A DNA stretch of 64,000 bases from Flammeovirgaceae bacterium (GTDB lineage: Bacteria > Bacteroidota > Bacteroidia > Cytophagales > Cyclobacteriaceae), in NCBI GenBank assembly GCA_021300095.1, contig JAJTHV010000010.1:1-64000 (forward strand). The letters run 5' to 3'. This document shows, one piece after another, positions 24,476-33,891 of the stretch; the first letter of the stretch is position 1, and every line of letters starts with the position of its first letter. A program made the translations under genes and the position numbers. Below the pieces are notes generated by a model. The model made no database searches and was not told the DNA's origin. It saw only the letters and a list, made by a program, of their open reading frames with translations.

Positions 24476-24990
24476 TTAGAAAACTCCCACGACACAATTC
24501 CCACGCACACGGAGATATTCAGTGAGTGTTTTGTTCCGCTTTGTGGGATTTCTAATGCTACATCGCCTAACTCAATGGCCTCCTCGCTGACGCCTTCTAC
24601 TTCATTGCCAAAAACGAGACAATACTTTTGATTGCGATCGATGGGGTATTCGTGGAGAGGCTTGCTTTCATTGGTTTGCTCGATCAATACAATGGTAAAG
24701 CCTTCGGCTTTCAGTTGACGGATAGCTGCTGCGGTGCTTTCGGCATACGACCACTCCACCGAATCGGTAGCACCGAGTGCTGTCTTATGAATTTCGCGAT
24801 GCGGAGGTGTGCCTGTGATTCCAGTTAAAATAATTTTTGAAATCCGAAATGCATCGGCCGTACGAAACGCAGAGCCCACATTGTGAAGGCTGCGCACATT
24901 ATCCAACAAAATACACACCGGTAGCTTTTCAGTCTCTTTAAATTGATCGACCGAAATGCGCCCCAACTCTTCGAGTTTCAGTTTCTTCAT
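24448..24990 (-). CDS. SpoU/TrmH-type RNA 2'-O-methyltransferase
   Basis: The three SPOUT motifs are present: CILLDNVRSLHNVGSAFRTADAF (motif 1), LVFGNEVEGVSEEAIELGDVALEIP (motif 2) and SGTKHSLNISVCVGIVSWEF (motif 3), which form the knotted SAM site. The protein has 181 residues counted from the ATG at 24990; an upstream TTG would add two residues. It should methylate the ribose of a tRNA or rRNA nucleotide; the target cannot be told from sequence. Oddly, the last nine codons are supplied by a dispersed TTTGAAAA repeat. Confidence 0.9.
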   Translation of the reverse strand: MKKLKLEELGRISVDQFKETEKLPVCILLDNVRSLHNVGSAFRTADAFRISKIILTGITGTPPHREIHKTALGATDSVEWSYAESTAAAIRQLKAEGFTIVLIEQTNESKPLHEYPIDRNQKYCLVFGNEVEGVSEEAIELGDVALEIPQSGTKHSLNISVCVGIVSWEFSKQFEDLKIG

Positions 24991-25023
24991 CAGCAATTAA
25001 ATCAGTATTGTGATTGTTTCCAG

Positions 25024-25662
25024 TTAGTTCTGTTTCCGTATATAATAAGCAAACCCTAGAGTGAATACTCCATAATTTAGATTAAATTGGCTAGTTAAAG
25101 CATTCGAGCCGGAGTTGCTTGTATTTGAATAACTCACGGAACCTATTCCAGCCTCAAAGCCCCACTTAGATGAAGGAAAGAAAACAAACTTAGGTGCTAC
25201 CAAAGCAGAAAATTCATCTGTTTTTGACTCACCCTTGCTGATTGTTCCATTGTTGTAGTCAACATAAGTACTATTGCGTTCTCCTTTAGCATAACCAAGA
25301 CTTCCTTCAATTAAGAAAAAGAATTTTTCAGAGATGAGGTAATATCGCCTTATCATAAGGCCACCAAAGTATTCGTTGTAATTCGCTTCTGAGTTGGAAG
25401 AACTAGGAAAAAAATACTTCGAATAGGTATTTGCATATCCCAATCTTACCCCAAAAGCCGTGTTTTCAGTAACGAAAAAGCCAACTGCTGGATTGACTGA
25501 ATAATTATTATATTCATAGGTTGAGCCCATTGCCGAAGTGTTAGAGCGTTTTTCTGTCTGAATAGAAAAACCTCCTACCAGAAGTTTGTCGCCCTTATTA
25601 AATTGTGAAAAACCAGTTGTTGCTATTGACAGACATGCCGCTACTAGAATAATTGATTTCAT
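25024..25662 (-). CDS. Outer-membrane beta-barrel protein
   Basis: The 212-residue protein has a signal peptide ending TTGFSQ and then alternating amphipathic strands (VGGFSIQTEKRS, YSVNPAVGFFVTENTAFGVRLGYANTYSK, GLMIRRYYLISEKFFFLIEGSLGYAKGE). It ends with LGFAYYIRKQN, a barrel-like C-terminal strand. It fits the 8-strand OmpA/OmpW-like barrel class. Function unknown. It is a separate minus-strand gene, 29 bases downstream of the M20 peptidase gene. Confidence 0.75.
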   Translation of the reverse strand: MKSIILVAACLSIATTGFSQFNKGDKLLVGGFSIQTEKRSNTSAMGSTYEYNNYSVNPAVGFFVTENTAFGVRLGYANTYSKYFFPSSSNSEANYNEYFGGLMIRRYYLISEKFFFLIEGSLGYAKGERNSTYVDYNNGTISKGESKTDEFSALVAPKFVFFPSSKWGFEAGIGSVSYSNTSNSGSNALTSQFNLNYGVFTLGFAYYIRKQN

Positions 25663-25691
25663 AAATTGAATTTTTAAAATTTAATAATGCT

Positions 25692-27095
25692 TCAATTAGC
25701 CTTCGCCAGATTAAAAATCAACTCCCAATTGAATTGAACAAACTTGTGCAGCGACTCTTCTAAAATCCGTTCCTGATCGCTGTGTGCACCAAATCCTTTG
25801 GGTCCATCTTCAATGTCCGTCATTGGTCCAATGCCGTAGCACTCAATTCCCTTCGCACGCAAAAATGCCATGTCGGTAGCACCCGTAGGCATAGTTGGGA
25901 TAGTAACGGTATTATAAATTTTCTTCACGGCTGCTTCTGTAGTGATAAACGCTTCTGACTCCAATCGTGAAGGTCGTGCTGAGGGGCGCAAGTTGCGCGT
26001 GTTGGGCACAATTTCAATTTGCGAATCATTGATCACGCGTTTCATTTCCGCCAGCAACGCAGGCATGTCTTCATCCGGCAACGCACGCACATCAAGAGTT
26101 GCTTCGGCTTCGCTCGGAATCACATTGCTCAAATAGCCTCCTTTAAAAATATTAGGTGAGATAGACGTGCGCAATGTAGAATGCATGCGGGGTTCTTTTG
26201 CCGCAAAATATTCTTGTGCTTTCTCGGCTCCTTTGCCTGTCACTACCGCCATGTACCGCTCGGCATCGGCCGGAGCGCTGATAGCGGCTAACCGTGTAAA
26301 GAATGTGCGGGTGGTTTCGTTCAACCGCATGGGTGTTTGCCAAGCAGCAATTTTAACAATGGCTTGCGATAAGTGTACGATGGCATTGTCTTGCAGTGGC
26401 ACCGAGCCGTGACCCGCTGTACCTCGAGCAACCAGCTTCACACCATTCGGCACTTTTTCGGTGGTTGAAACGGCCGCGTATAAAATTTTACCTTCCTTTC
26501 GTGTCACACCTCCGCCTTCAGCAAAACAGAACTCCGCATCGATCGCATCATAATGTTCCTTCACCATAAAATCGATCCCCACTTTTGTGTTCGATTCTTC
26601 TCCGGCCTCCGCCAAAAAAATCACATCGCGGTCAAGCGCAATGTTCATTCGCTTGAGTTGCAACATCACCATCAACGCTGCTACTACATTGTCTTTGTCA
26701 TCAACTGCTCCACGGGCATACACGTAGCCGCCATCGCGTGTAGCCGAAAAAGGTGGGTGAATCCATTTAGTGGTATCCACACTCACCACATCGGTATGGG
26801 CCATTAACAATATAGGCTTTTTCTTGCCACTGCCTTTGAGGCAAGCGACTAAGTTGGGATGCTTGGGGTCATTGTAAAAAACCTGTGTAGTAATTCCTTC
26901 TTTGTCGAGTACGGATTTTAAATATTCCACTACCGGAGCTTCGTAGCCGGTGGCCACACTGGAATTTATTTTTAATATGGCTTGAAAGTGGCGGATGGTT
27001 TCATCCTGCAGTTTTGTCCAGTCGGGTTGTTTGGTTTGAGCTTGCGTAAGTTGGGCGGCTGCCATCAGCAACCCGAAGAAGAAAGTGGTGCGCAT
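25692..27095 (-). CDS. Exported M20/M25/M40 family metallohydrolase
   Basis: A 467-residue zinc hydrolase with a signal peptide (ending QLTQAQ). Metal-site motifs are MAHTDVVSVD (first His), RGAVDDKDNV (bridging Asp), LAEAGEES (catalytic base Glu and ligand) and GFGAHSDQERI near the C-terminus (last His). A dimerisation domain sits at about residues 210-330. It probably cleaves peptides or acylated amino acids in the periplasm. It appears to be a stand-alone gene, upstream of the beta-barrel gene on the same strand. Confidence 0.92.
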   Translation of the reverse strand: MRTTFFFGLLMAAAQLTQAQTKQPDWTKLQDETIRHFQAILKINSSVATGYEAPVVEYLKSVLDKEGITTQVFYNDPKHPNLVACLKGSGKKKPILLMAHTDVVSVDTTKWIHPPFSATRDGGYVYARGAVDDKDNVVAALMVMLQLKRMNIALDRDVIFLAEAGEESNTKVGIDFMVKEHYDAIDAEFCFAEGGGVTRKEGKILYAAVSTTEKVPNGVKLVARGTAGHGSVPLQDNAIVHLSQAIVKIAAWQTPMRLNETTRTFFTRLAAISAPADAERYMAVVTGKGAEKAQEYFAAKEPRMHSTLRTSISPNIFKGGYLSNVIPSEAEATLDVRALPDEDMPALLAEMKRVINDSQIEIVPNTRNLRPSARPSRLESEAFITTEAAVKKIYNTVTIPTMPTGATDMAFLRAKGIECYGIGPMTDIEDGPKGFGAHSDQERILEESLHKFVQFNWELIFNLAKAN

Positions 27096-27138
27096 AGTTT
27101 AGCTATATAGTTTGACTGACAATATAGCGAACATCCGC

Positions 27139-27744
27139 TTAATTCGGGTCTTCCAATTGATCGATTCGTTCTTGTAATTCAACCAGGCATTTGCCATACG
27201 ATATTTTGTACATCCAGTTGGCCATGTAGTAGCATAGAGGGGTGAGTATGGCCATCACGATGACTGCCGTCACCAATATAATCGGGTCTTGCATCATCTT
27301 CTCTACGTTGCCGCCACCAATTGAACCGCCCATCATAAAACCGGCTGTACTTGCAATGGGGTAAATGAACAACGCTACTCTTTTTTGAAACTGGATGTTG
27401 TCGGTAATGAATTGATGCGTGTGCGCCAGTACTTGTTTTAAACTTTTATCGATCGGCAGCACCACATTGATTTTTCGATACATCGAAAAGTTGGTAATGA
27501 AAAAGAAGATGTAGGAAATAATGACCAGCACTAATCCAATTTTAACTAAAGGCTCATGAAAGTAAAAGAAGAGGACAATAAAGCAGATGAGAAAGAGTAC
27601 CGAGAAACCGGTTGTTTGTAAATAGGCTGTCTTTAATTTTTGTACAGGGTGTTTTGATTTTTTTTGAATATGCACTGCCCCCATCACCGGCTTGGTGAGT
27701 TTATCTGTCTCCAGCTTTTTCCATGCTTCCTGCAAATCCATCAT
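27139..27744 (-). CDS. Membrane protein, probable partner (anti-sigma) of the adjacent ECF sigma factor
   Basis: About 201 residues. A cytoplasmic N-terminal stretch (DLQEAWKKLETDKLT) precedes four membrane helices (SVLFLICFIVLFFYF; IGLVLVIISYIFFFITNF; VALFIYPIASTAGFMMGG; IILVTAVIVMAILTPLCYYMA). The ATG overlaps the sigma stop codon (TGATG), implying coupled translation; a GTG one codon upstream is an alternative. Position and topology fit a membrane anti-sigma factor, but no named domain is recognised. Confidence 0.7.
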   Translation of the reverse strand: MMDLQEAWKKLETDKLTKPVMGAVHIQKKSKHPVQKLKTAYLQTTGFSVLFLICFIVLFFYFHEPLVKIGLVLVIISYIFFFITNFSMYRKINVVLPIDKSLKQVLAHTHQFITDNIQFQKRVALFIYPIASTAGFMMGGSIGGGNVEKMMQDPIILVTAVIVMAILTPLCYYMANWMYKISYGKCLVELQERIDQLEDPN

Positions 27745-28223
27745 CACAGCGTTTTTAATTTTTTTGTAATCGTTTCCTTGATCCGGTGCAACTTTACGGC
27801 TGTGTTGTTTTTTGTCAACCCGGATATTTCTGCAATCTCTTCGTTCTCGTATCCATCCAGATGCAACGTAATGATCATCCGGTCGATTTCGTTGAGTTCG
27901 CGAATGGCGATGTACAAAGCTTCTGATTCCTCACTTTGAATTTTATCGCCCGAACTGGTTTTGAGCAATGACAAATCTTCATGCGGCACGACTAACTGCG
28001 GTCGTCTTTTGAACGTGAGTACCGTATTGAGCGCCACCCGATAGAGCCACGTTGAAAATTTGGAATCGCCCTTAAATTGAGGGAATGATCGCCACGCCTG
28101 GAAGAGAATCTCCTGAAATAAGTCGCGTTCGTCTTCCTCGTGATGAACATACAGGCGTATCACCTTAAAGATGATGCCCCTGTTTTGCTCAATGAGGATG
28201 GTAAACTCTCTTTCAGATGCCAT
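27744..28223 (-). CDS. ECF RNA polymerase sigma-70 factor
   Basis: A 159-residue minimal sigma factor. Region 2 (IIFKVIRLYVHHEEDERDLFQEILFQAWRSFPQFKGDSKFSTWLYRVALNTVL) and region 4 (LNEIDRMIITLHLDGYENEEIAEISGLTKNNTAVKLHRIKETITKKL) are complete. No C-terminal extension. It is co-transcribed with the four-helix membrane protein that overlaps its stop codon and is divergent from the truncated Crp-like gene. Confidence 0.93.
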   Translation of the reverse strand: MASEREFTILIEQNRGIIFKVIRLYVHHEEDERDLFQEILFQAWRSFPQFKGDSKFSTWLYRVALNTVLTFKRRPQLVVPHEDLSLLKTSSGDKIQSEESEALYIAIRELNEIDRMIITLHLDGYENEEIAEISGLTKNNTAVKLHRIKETITKKLKTL

Positions 28224-28363
28224 AATTGCTGCGTAGCTGTTTAGCTAACCTCATTGCCCTCAAATTGTTTACAGTTAGTCGGGCGGAGGTGTCTAAAATT
28301 ACAACGAATCAAAAATATTTGATGCCGGTTTGATCGGTGCGTTGTCTTCCGTTTATTTGTTGT

Positions 28364-28738
28364 ATGCAGCAACTAGTCTCCTACTTTCAATCACAAGGAT
28401 TCAATGCATCGGATTCGTCCAAGATGGCCGCTCGCTTTCAGCGCGAAGTATTTAAGAAAGGCGACTTGCTTTCAGAAGAAGGAAAAGTGTGTCGGCACCT
28501 GGGTTTTATTGAAAGTGGTTTTGTGCACTATTTCATACTGTTGGATGGTGAAGAAAAGACAACGTACGCCACGAACTCCAATAATTTTGTCACCTCGCTA
28601 GTCAGTTTTCTGAAAGAAACGCCCGCACGTGAAAGCATTCGTGCCGTTACGGATACTATCGTGTGGTGGATTTCCAAAAAAGATTTGCAAGAGCTGCAAA
28701 AAGAAATTGCCGCCTTCAGCGCCTTTGCAGCTCGTTGA
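28364..28738 (+). pseudogene. Crp/Fnr-type regulator lacking the DNA-binding domain (3' truncated)
   Basis: The start MQQLVSYFQSQGFNASD is preferred to an upstream GTG/ATG-like codon at 28337. The 124-residue product contains the cyclic-nucleotide-binding-like jelly roll (FQREVFKKGDLLSEEGKVCRHLGFIESGFVHYF, YATNSNNFVTSLVSFL, DTIVWWISKKDL) and stops at AAFSAFAAR. The C-terminal ~70 residues with the helix-turn-helix are missing compared with the intact 199-residue relative at 42265-42864. The coding end overlaps the first codon of a DUF4386 fragment in another frame, so a deletion that removed the 3' end of this gene is likely. Confidence 0.75.
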
Positions 28739-29292
28739 TTTTTACATGGTGGGCATTCGCCATACTCGGTCTGCCGTTGTTGATTGCCTACATTCAGTTG
28801 GGCAAGCGTTGGAAAAATATTTCATTCATGAGTTGGGCTACAACTCTGGGCATCATCTCAGGCATTGCGCAAATCATCGGGTTGTTGCGCTGGGTTTTTG
28901 TTGTGCCTGTGTTGGCGCACACATTTGTGAATGGAGACGAAGCCACCCAAAAAGCAACCGTGGTGGCCTTTCAGGTAGTGCATCAATTTGGTGGCGTGTT
29001 GCTGGGCGAGCACATCGGTCAGTTGTTTACCATCGCATGGACTGTTTTAGTCAGCATCGCATTGCTTCACTTAAACTTGATGCCGAAGTGGATCAGCTAT
29101 TTTGGAATGGGTGCTTCGGTAATCTATCTGTTCGCGCAAGCGGAATTATTTGCCACCGTCATTCCTGCTTTTCCCGTGTGGGGTCTGGCCGGGTTCATCG
29201 GTAGCACGCTGTGGTTGGTGTGGTTGATTGTGGTAGGCGTTTACCTAATGCGTAACAAAGAAGCAAAAACCGAATTACAATCAGCTAACTAA
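28735..29292 (+). pseudogene. DUF4386-type membrane protein, N-terminus missing
   Basis: From FTWWAFAILGLPLLIAYIQL onward the sequence matches the middle and end of DUF4386 proteins, with IGLLRWVFVVPVLA, VVHQFGGVLLGEHIGQLFT and four to five membrane helices. Family members usually have another one or two helices before this point. In-frame sequence upstream is only the antisense-of-frame Crp coding region, and the first possible start is a TTG at 28735 that overlaps the Crp stop codon. It might still be translated as a ~185-residue protein, but it is best read as a 5'-truncated gene. Confidence 0.65.
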
Positions 29293-29494
29293 ATCACTGA
29301 GCGTTGCCTTATCCCGAAATTTTCTGCATCAACGATTTCGAATGGTCCGCGTTGAATTTTTGAGAACTAGCTGAGCATCCCTAACAAAATAAAAGCAGTT
29401 CAGTTTTCCGTTTAAACGATCTTATTGCATAAAAATAGTTCTAAAAAGTTCTTCCAAAAAACCACTTTTTCCGTTTCATAGAAAAAACATTGAT

Positions 29495-31360
29495 ATGAAA
29501 TCGCTTCGAATTTCCATGTTTCTTCTAGGTATTGCAACCTTTCTTCATGGCCAGACACCCGACTGGGTGAATAATAAACCAAATGATGCCGGATTTTATG
29601 TGGGCATTGGTTCGGCTAGTAAAAAGTTGAATGACTATGCCGGTATTGCGAAGAAAAGTGCGCTACAGGATTTGGTCAGTGATATTAAAATCAATATCAG
29701 TAGCACTTCTATTCTCAATCAAATCGATAAAAACTATCAGTTCAAAGAAGAATACGAATCGAATATTAAGACAACAGCTGCTGCCGAAATTCAGGATTTT
29801 GAAAGGGTTGCTGCCTATGAAGATGCGGCCAATTATTGGGTTTACTATCGCCTTTCAAAAGCGACTTTCCATGCGCAAAAACAAAAGAGTCTCGCTGACA
29901 CCAAAAACATGGCATTTCAATTTTTTGAAAAAGCTGTGAGGGCAGAACAAAACCAATCATTTGCGACCGCTATTGACTTTTACTTTCGTACGTTACTTAC
30001 ACTCAAAGATTATTGGGGTGATAATATCGAAGTCACCTATCAAGGGAAACCGTTCTTTTTAGCTATTGAAAGTTACGCGCGATTACAGCAAATGCTTGAC
30101 TTGATCAATATTAAGCCCGCAGCTAATTTCATTCGACTCTCAAGTACTGGTAATAGCCGCATGGTTTTTACAACTACCAACTCCACACAACCCCTACCTA
30201 AAATCCCTTTGTTGTTGCAGGCCTCACCTACTCGCTTAGCATCCTCTAGTTACATCAGTGATAACAACGGTGAGATTACTGCGCTGTTTTCGCCCGAGGT
30301 CTGGAGCAATGCAACCCGCGAAGCCGAGGTAATTTTAGATTTAAAAAGTTTTTCTAAAGCCAGTTCAGAAGATCGGTTTTATGACTACCTGATTCGAAGT
30401 TTGCGAGTGCCTAAAGCAAAAATCGCGGTAGAAGTTTCGACCACCGGAAGGGTACAGCCAACAGGTGACTTCTTTCCATTCTTTTCGGGGTTGGTGGCGG
30501 CAGATTTCTCTACGCCAGAAAAATACACTTTCAAAAACTTACGGCTGATCCCCATTCGGATGAAAGAAAACTTTAAAGAAACCGTGGGTAACATGGGGTA
30601 TTACTTGTCTCTTCATCAAGCCATGTTGAACAACAAGATAGCGATTAGTGAATCAGGCACAGGTGGTTCGGTTAATACATTGATCGGCCGAAATTTAAGC
30701 GCTGATACGCTTTTTATTATGTCGGGTGAAATTTTACAGGGAGGCAAACAAGATCGAGTTGTAGCACGTGACATGCTGATCCCACCAGGGGAAGGGCGAG
30801 TGAAAATTCCGGTCTTCTGCGTAGAGCAAGGGCGATGGAAATACAAAGGAAAAGATAATGATCAGAATTTCTCAGAGTATTATGGAATGGCCAACGAGCA
30901 CTTACGTGATATTATCGATCACAAAAAAGGCCAGCAAGATGTTTGGGAAGAAGTTTCAAAAAGTAACAAACGCGATGGAGTAACTAGTGGTAGTGACGCA
31001 TATACAGAACATGCCAACAACCGCGCCTTCCGAAGAGCCGAGCAAGAGTATGTCGATTTTTTCAGTCAAATATTTGAAAACGATCCTACAGTGATCGGTG
31101 TAATGTCAATAACTGGCAACCGGGTAGAAGGTGTGGATCTATTTATCAACAACCCATTATTTCTTCAGGAATATCCCAAACTATTGTATTCATACATTGA
31201 TGAAGCTGTTACATACGGGGCACCGATCACAATCCAACAGAGCGTCATTGATGGCTACCTCAATAAGTTATTGGATACAGGAACTCAAGCGAATTTCATT
31301 GAGCAACGTGGCCAAGCGTTTCGTAAGGGACAACAGGTCATTCACATTTCCACTTATTGA
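29495..31360 (+). CDS. Exported LPP20-like / ARPP-1 (DUF6569) domain protein
   Basis: The 621-residue protein has a signal peptide (ending FLHGQ) and begins TPDWVNNKPNDAGFYVGIGSASKKLND, the pattern of LPP20-type lipoprotein domains, through about residue 130. A middle beta-rich region (about 190-300) follows. The C-terminal half contains LIPIRMKENF, SADTLFIMSGEILQGGKQDRVVARDMLIPPG and KIPVFCVEQGRW, which I recognise as the ARPP-1/DUF6569 domain. Its biochemical role is unknown. The gene stands alone, with 202 bases of featureless sequence upstream. Confidence 0.7.
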   Translation: MKSLRISMFLLGIATFLHGQTPDWVNNKPNDAGFYVGIGSASKKLNDYAGIAKKSALQDLVSDIKINISSTSILNQIDKNYQFKEEYESNIKTTAAAEIQDFERVAAYEDAANYWVYYRLSKATFHAQKQKSLADTKNMAFQFFEKAVRAEQNQSFATAIDFYFRTLLTLKDYWGDNIEVTYQGKPFFLAIESYARLQQMLDLINIKPAANFIRLSSTGNSRMVFTTTNSTQPLPKIPLLLQASPTRLASSSYISDNNGEITALFSPEVWSNATREAEVILDLKSFSKASSEDRFYDYLIRSLRVPKAKIAVEVSTTGRVQPTGDFFPFFSGLVAADFSTPEKYTFKNLRLIPIRMKENFKETVGNMGYYLSLHQAMLNNKIAISESGTGGSVNTLIGRNLSADTLFIMSGEILQGGKQDRVVARDMLIPPGEGRVKIPVFCVEQGRWKYKGKDNDQNFSEYYGMANEHLRDIIDHKKGQQDVWEEVSKSNKRDGVTSGSDAYTEHANNRAFRRAEQEYVDFFSQIFENDPTVIGVMSITGNRVEGVDLFINNPLFLQEYPKLLYSYIDEAVTYGAPITIQQSVIDGYLNKLLDTGTQANFIEQRGQAFRKGQQVIHISTY

Positions 31361-31378
31361 CTTTTTAACTTAGTAACA

Positions 31379-31397
31379 GATGAGCGAACTGCTCATC
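31379..31397 (+). terminator. Possible terminator hairpin without T-tract
   Basis: GATGAGC-GAACT-GCTCATC forms a perfect 7-base stem 18 bases after the stop codon of the 621-residue gene. No T run follows, so intrinsic termination is uncertain. Confidence 0.35.
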
Positions 31398-31488
31398 AAT
31401 GTAAGTGCCAACTGCGCGCCCAAAAATCTATGCCAAAGACTTGATCACTCGAGCAAAATGGTTTTTGTGTTGCCGAAGATTTCAAGCG

Positions 31489-32571
31489 CTATAAATACTC
31501 TGACAGTTGATCAAAGAAATTAGGCCAAGGCATTTTACCTTCACTCTTACCCAAGCGCACGATGATCAGATTTTTAGAACGATTCACATAGATAAACTGA
31601 CCGTGCAATCCATCGGCATAAAACCCTTTCTGCGAAATCCACCACTGGTAGCCATAAAATCCTACCGCTCCTTCTTTTTGTAATGAAGTAGTAGATTCGT
31701 TGATCCATTCTTTGGGAAGCAGTTGCTGACCATTCCACTGACCTTCGTTGAGGAAGAGCCTTCCAAACTTGGCAAAGTCGCGAGCTTTGGCGTTGATGCA
31801 ACAAAACGTTTTTTCCAAACCATTTTTCTTTTTGTCAATGCTCCACGTTGCTTCGTACTCGGCACCCAAATGGCTCCAGATTTTTTCGTTCATGTAATCT
31901 GTTACATTTTTTTGAGTGGCACGCTCTACGATCAAGCCGAGTAGCTGCGTATTCACACTTCGGTATGCGAACTTCGTTCCGGGAGCGTAATCTGTTTTCA
32001 AGCGAGAAAGATAGCCGCGCAAATTTCTTCCGTAATACAACTTGGCCGCTTGCCCTAATGGATTGTAATAGCTTTCGCTGGATTTGATACCGCTTGTCAT
32101 TTGGAGCAGGTGGCGAATTTTAATTCGATCAAAGCCTTTTCTGACCTTCAACTCGGTGAGGTAAGTTGTGATGGGCTCTTCCACACTTTTAATGAATCCA
32201 TCCGACAGCGCTGCTCCGATCAAAGCAGAGGTATAAGACTTAGCCATGGAAAAAGAAGCTACCGTAGAGCCGGCATCATATTGCTGGTAGTAGCGCTCCA
32301 TTAAAATCGAGTCGTTGCGGATAATGAGGAACGCCACAGAATTATTAGCCGCCACCATACTGTCAATTCGGGCCACACGAGCCTTGCCAATCCTTTCTTT
32401 CTTCGGTGCCTCCGTAAATCGGAAAGGAGCATTGGACTTACTGAGCGGGCGCGAAGGAAAAATTTTGTGATCGGTGATGTTTGAAAAGTTGTACCACGCA
32501 AAGCGCCCCACCAGGCACGATTGCAACATGACCGCAGACAACAAGAACAAAATCCATTTTCTGTTTTTCAT
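31489..32571 (-). CDS. Serine hydrolase, class C beta-lactamase/penicillin-binding-like lipoprotein
   Basis: The 360-residue protein has a lipoprotein-type signal (VMLQSC, Cys19). The catalytic SxxK motif is Ser108-Met-Ala-Lys111, followed by the YxN-type element YRSVNTQLLG, and HGQF in the position of the KTG/HxG element. FCCINAKARDFAKFGRLFLNEGQWNGQQLLPKEWI is typical of the beta-lactamase/CubicO group. These enzymes hydrolyse esters, peptides or amides, and true beta-lactamase activity is not implied. It is convergent with the 621-residue gene and upstream of an AraC regulator on the same strand. Confidence 0.88.
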   Translation of the reverse strand: MKNRKWILFLLSAVMLQSCLVGRFAWYNFSNITDHKIFPSRPLSKSNAPFRFTEAPKKERIGKARVARIDSMVAANNSVAFLIIRNDSILMERYYQQYDAGSTVASFSMAKSYTSALIGAALSDGFIKSVEEPITTYLTELKVRKGFDRIKIRHLLQMTSGIKSSESYYNPLGQAAKLYYGRNLRGYLSRLKTDYAPGTKFAYRSVNTQLLGLIVERATQKNVTDYMNEKIWSHLGAEYEATWSIDKKKNGLEKTFCCINAKARDFAKFGRLFLNEGQWNGQQLLPKEWINESTTSLQKEGAVGFYGYQWWISQKGFYADGLHGQFIYVNRSKNLIIVRLGKSEGKMPWPNFFDQLSEYL

Positions 32572-32669
32572 ATCTAATACTAAAATTTAATGCAAGAAGC
32601 CGTTTTCTTCAACGGCCAATGCCTTTCTGCTTTCAATTTAAAGCAGCCGAACGTCTAATTGGATAAATT

Positions 32670-33788
32670 TTAGACTTCAGATGGAAGCTCTTTCTTGAAT
32701 TGGGAGGGTGTAACTCCGGCATAGCGCTTAAAAGCGGTGTTGAAGGTCGTTTTCGAGTTAAAGCCTGCCTCCTGCCCGATCGCCAATAAAGAATAATGAT
32801 TAAACTTAGCATTGGCCATTAGCTCTTTTGCTTCCTCCACGCGGTAGCGATTGATAAAATCATAAAAATTGGATTTCTGTTTTTTGTTGATGATTTGCGA
32901 TACATAGCCCGCACTCAGTTCAACATCTGCGGCCAAAATCTCTAAACTCAGTTCGGGGTTGAGGTACGGCTTTTTCGTTTTCATCACCGCCAAGAGATTT
33001 TGATAATGATCATCCGTTTTTTCAGAGAGCACCGGCTCAACCTTCGTAGGGGTTTGAAAGTTGGCGGCCTCAAAAACTTCTCTACGGGTGTAGGCCGAAT
33101 AGCCAATCCAGTAAATAACAACCGACATGCCAATCCACAATGGGTAATGATGCCATTGAGAAAATTGGTTGGTGGCTAATTCATAGGCATAGGGCAAACT
33201 CCATAAAAACCACAACGCAAGTAATGCATACATCAGGTTGCGCAACCAACCGACCGTATGTTTGTTGATGGCTGAGAAATTATTTTTCAAGTTATGCTGA
33301 TAGCGAAACACGCGCTGCATTCCATTTACGAGCAAAGCAATCGCCAGGATCATAGAAAGCACTTCAATGCTATGATTCAATTGGTTGACTAGACCAATGT
33401 GTCCTGCTAACCATTTTCTGTTTAGCATAAATGCGAACAACATACTGGTCTTGAAAAGTATATCTACCAAAAATGGAAGGAAGAGTAACTTTTCAGTGAG
33501 GGACGGTTGATGCTCCGGCTTTATCAGATAGGTGATAAAAAAATAAAATGCTACAGGAATGAGCAGTGTCCACGAAAGTGGTAGGAAAAAAATGATCGGG
33601 TAGATTTGAACAAGCCCGATGTCAAATAGAAAGTAATAAAAATTATTGAGCGAAAAACTGAATATGGTGAGCGCTAAATACCCATTGGACTTCCTTCTGA
33701 AATTAGTAGTGCGCCCTAAAAGAATGGACAAGAAAAAACCTTGGGCGCAACCGACTAAAATGAGAACATTAAACAGATTGAGACTCAT
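32670..33788 (-). CDS. Membrane-anchored AraC-family transcriptional regulator
   Basis: The start MSLNLFNVLILVGCAQGFFLSILL at 33788 is chosen because the longer open frame to 34067 would overlap a gene on the other strand and adds unlike sequence. The 372-residue protein has about seven membrane helices in its N-terminal two thirds (sensor). It ends with an AraC DNA-binding domain of two helix-turn-helix units (LEILAADVELSAGYVSQIINKKQKSNF; YSLLAIGQEAGFNSKTTFNTAFKRYAGVTPSQFKKE). This 7TM-AraC layout is common in Bacteroidota. It may control the serine hydrolase 98 bases downstream, or the divergent small membrane genes. Confidence 0.88.
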   Translation of the reverse strand: MSLNLFNVLILVGCAQGFFLSILLGRTTNFRRKSNGYLALTIFSFSLNNFYYFLFDIGLVQIYPIIFFLPLSWTLLIPVAFYFFITYLIKPEHQPSLTEKLLFLPFLVDILFKTSMLFAFMLNRKWLAGHIGLVNQLNHSIEVLSMILAIALLVNGMQRVFRYQHNLKNNFSAINKHTVGWLRNLMYALLALWFLWSLPYAYELATNQFSQWHHYPLWIGMSVVIYWIGYSAYTRREVFEAANFQTPTKVEPVLSEKTDDHYQNLLAVMKTKKPYLNPELSLEILAADVELSAGYVSQIINKKQKSNFYDFINRYRVEEAKELMANAKFNHYSLLAIGQEAGFNSKTTFNTAFKRYAGVTPSQFKKELPSEV

Positions 33789-33891
33789 CGGGGTTAATTG
33801 TAGGCTAAAATAAGCCAACTTTCTGAAAAGAAAACAGGAAAGGTTTGTAATCAAAACGGGTGGGTTGCAACTAATCAGAAAAAGATTAAAA

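Noticed and set aside
28629-29204. 191-codon open frame across the Crp/DUF4386 junction
   Set aside because: Its product lacks hydrophobic or domain structure and is out of frame with both recognisable proteins.
31489-32571. Calling the serine hydrolase a beta-lactamase resistance gene
   Set aside because: It has the SxxK fold, but the lipoprotein signal and the CubicO-like motifs fit general esterase/peptidase homologues; resistance cannot be inferred.
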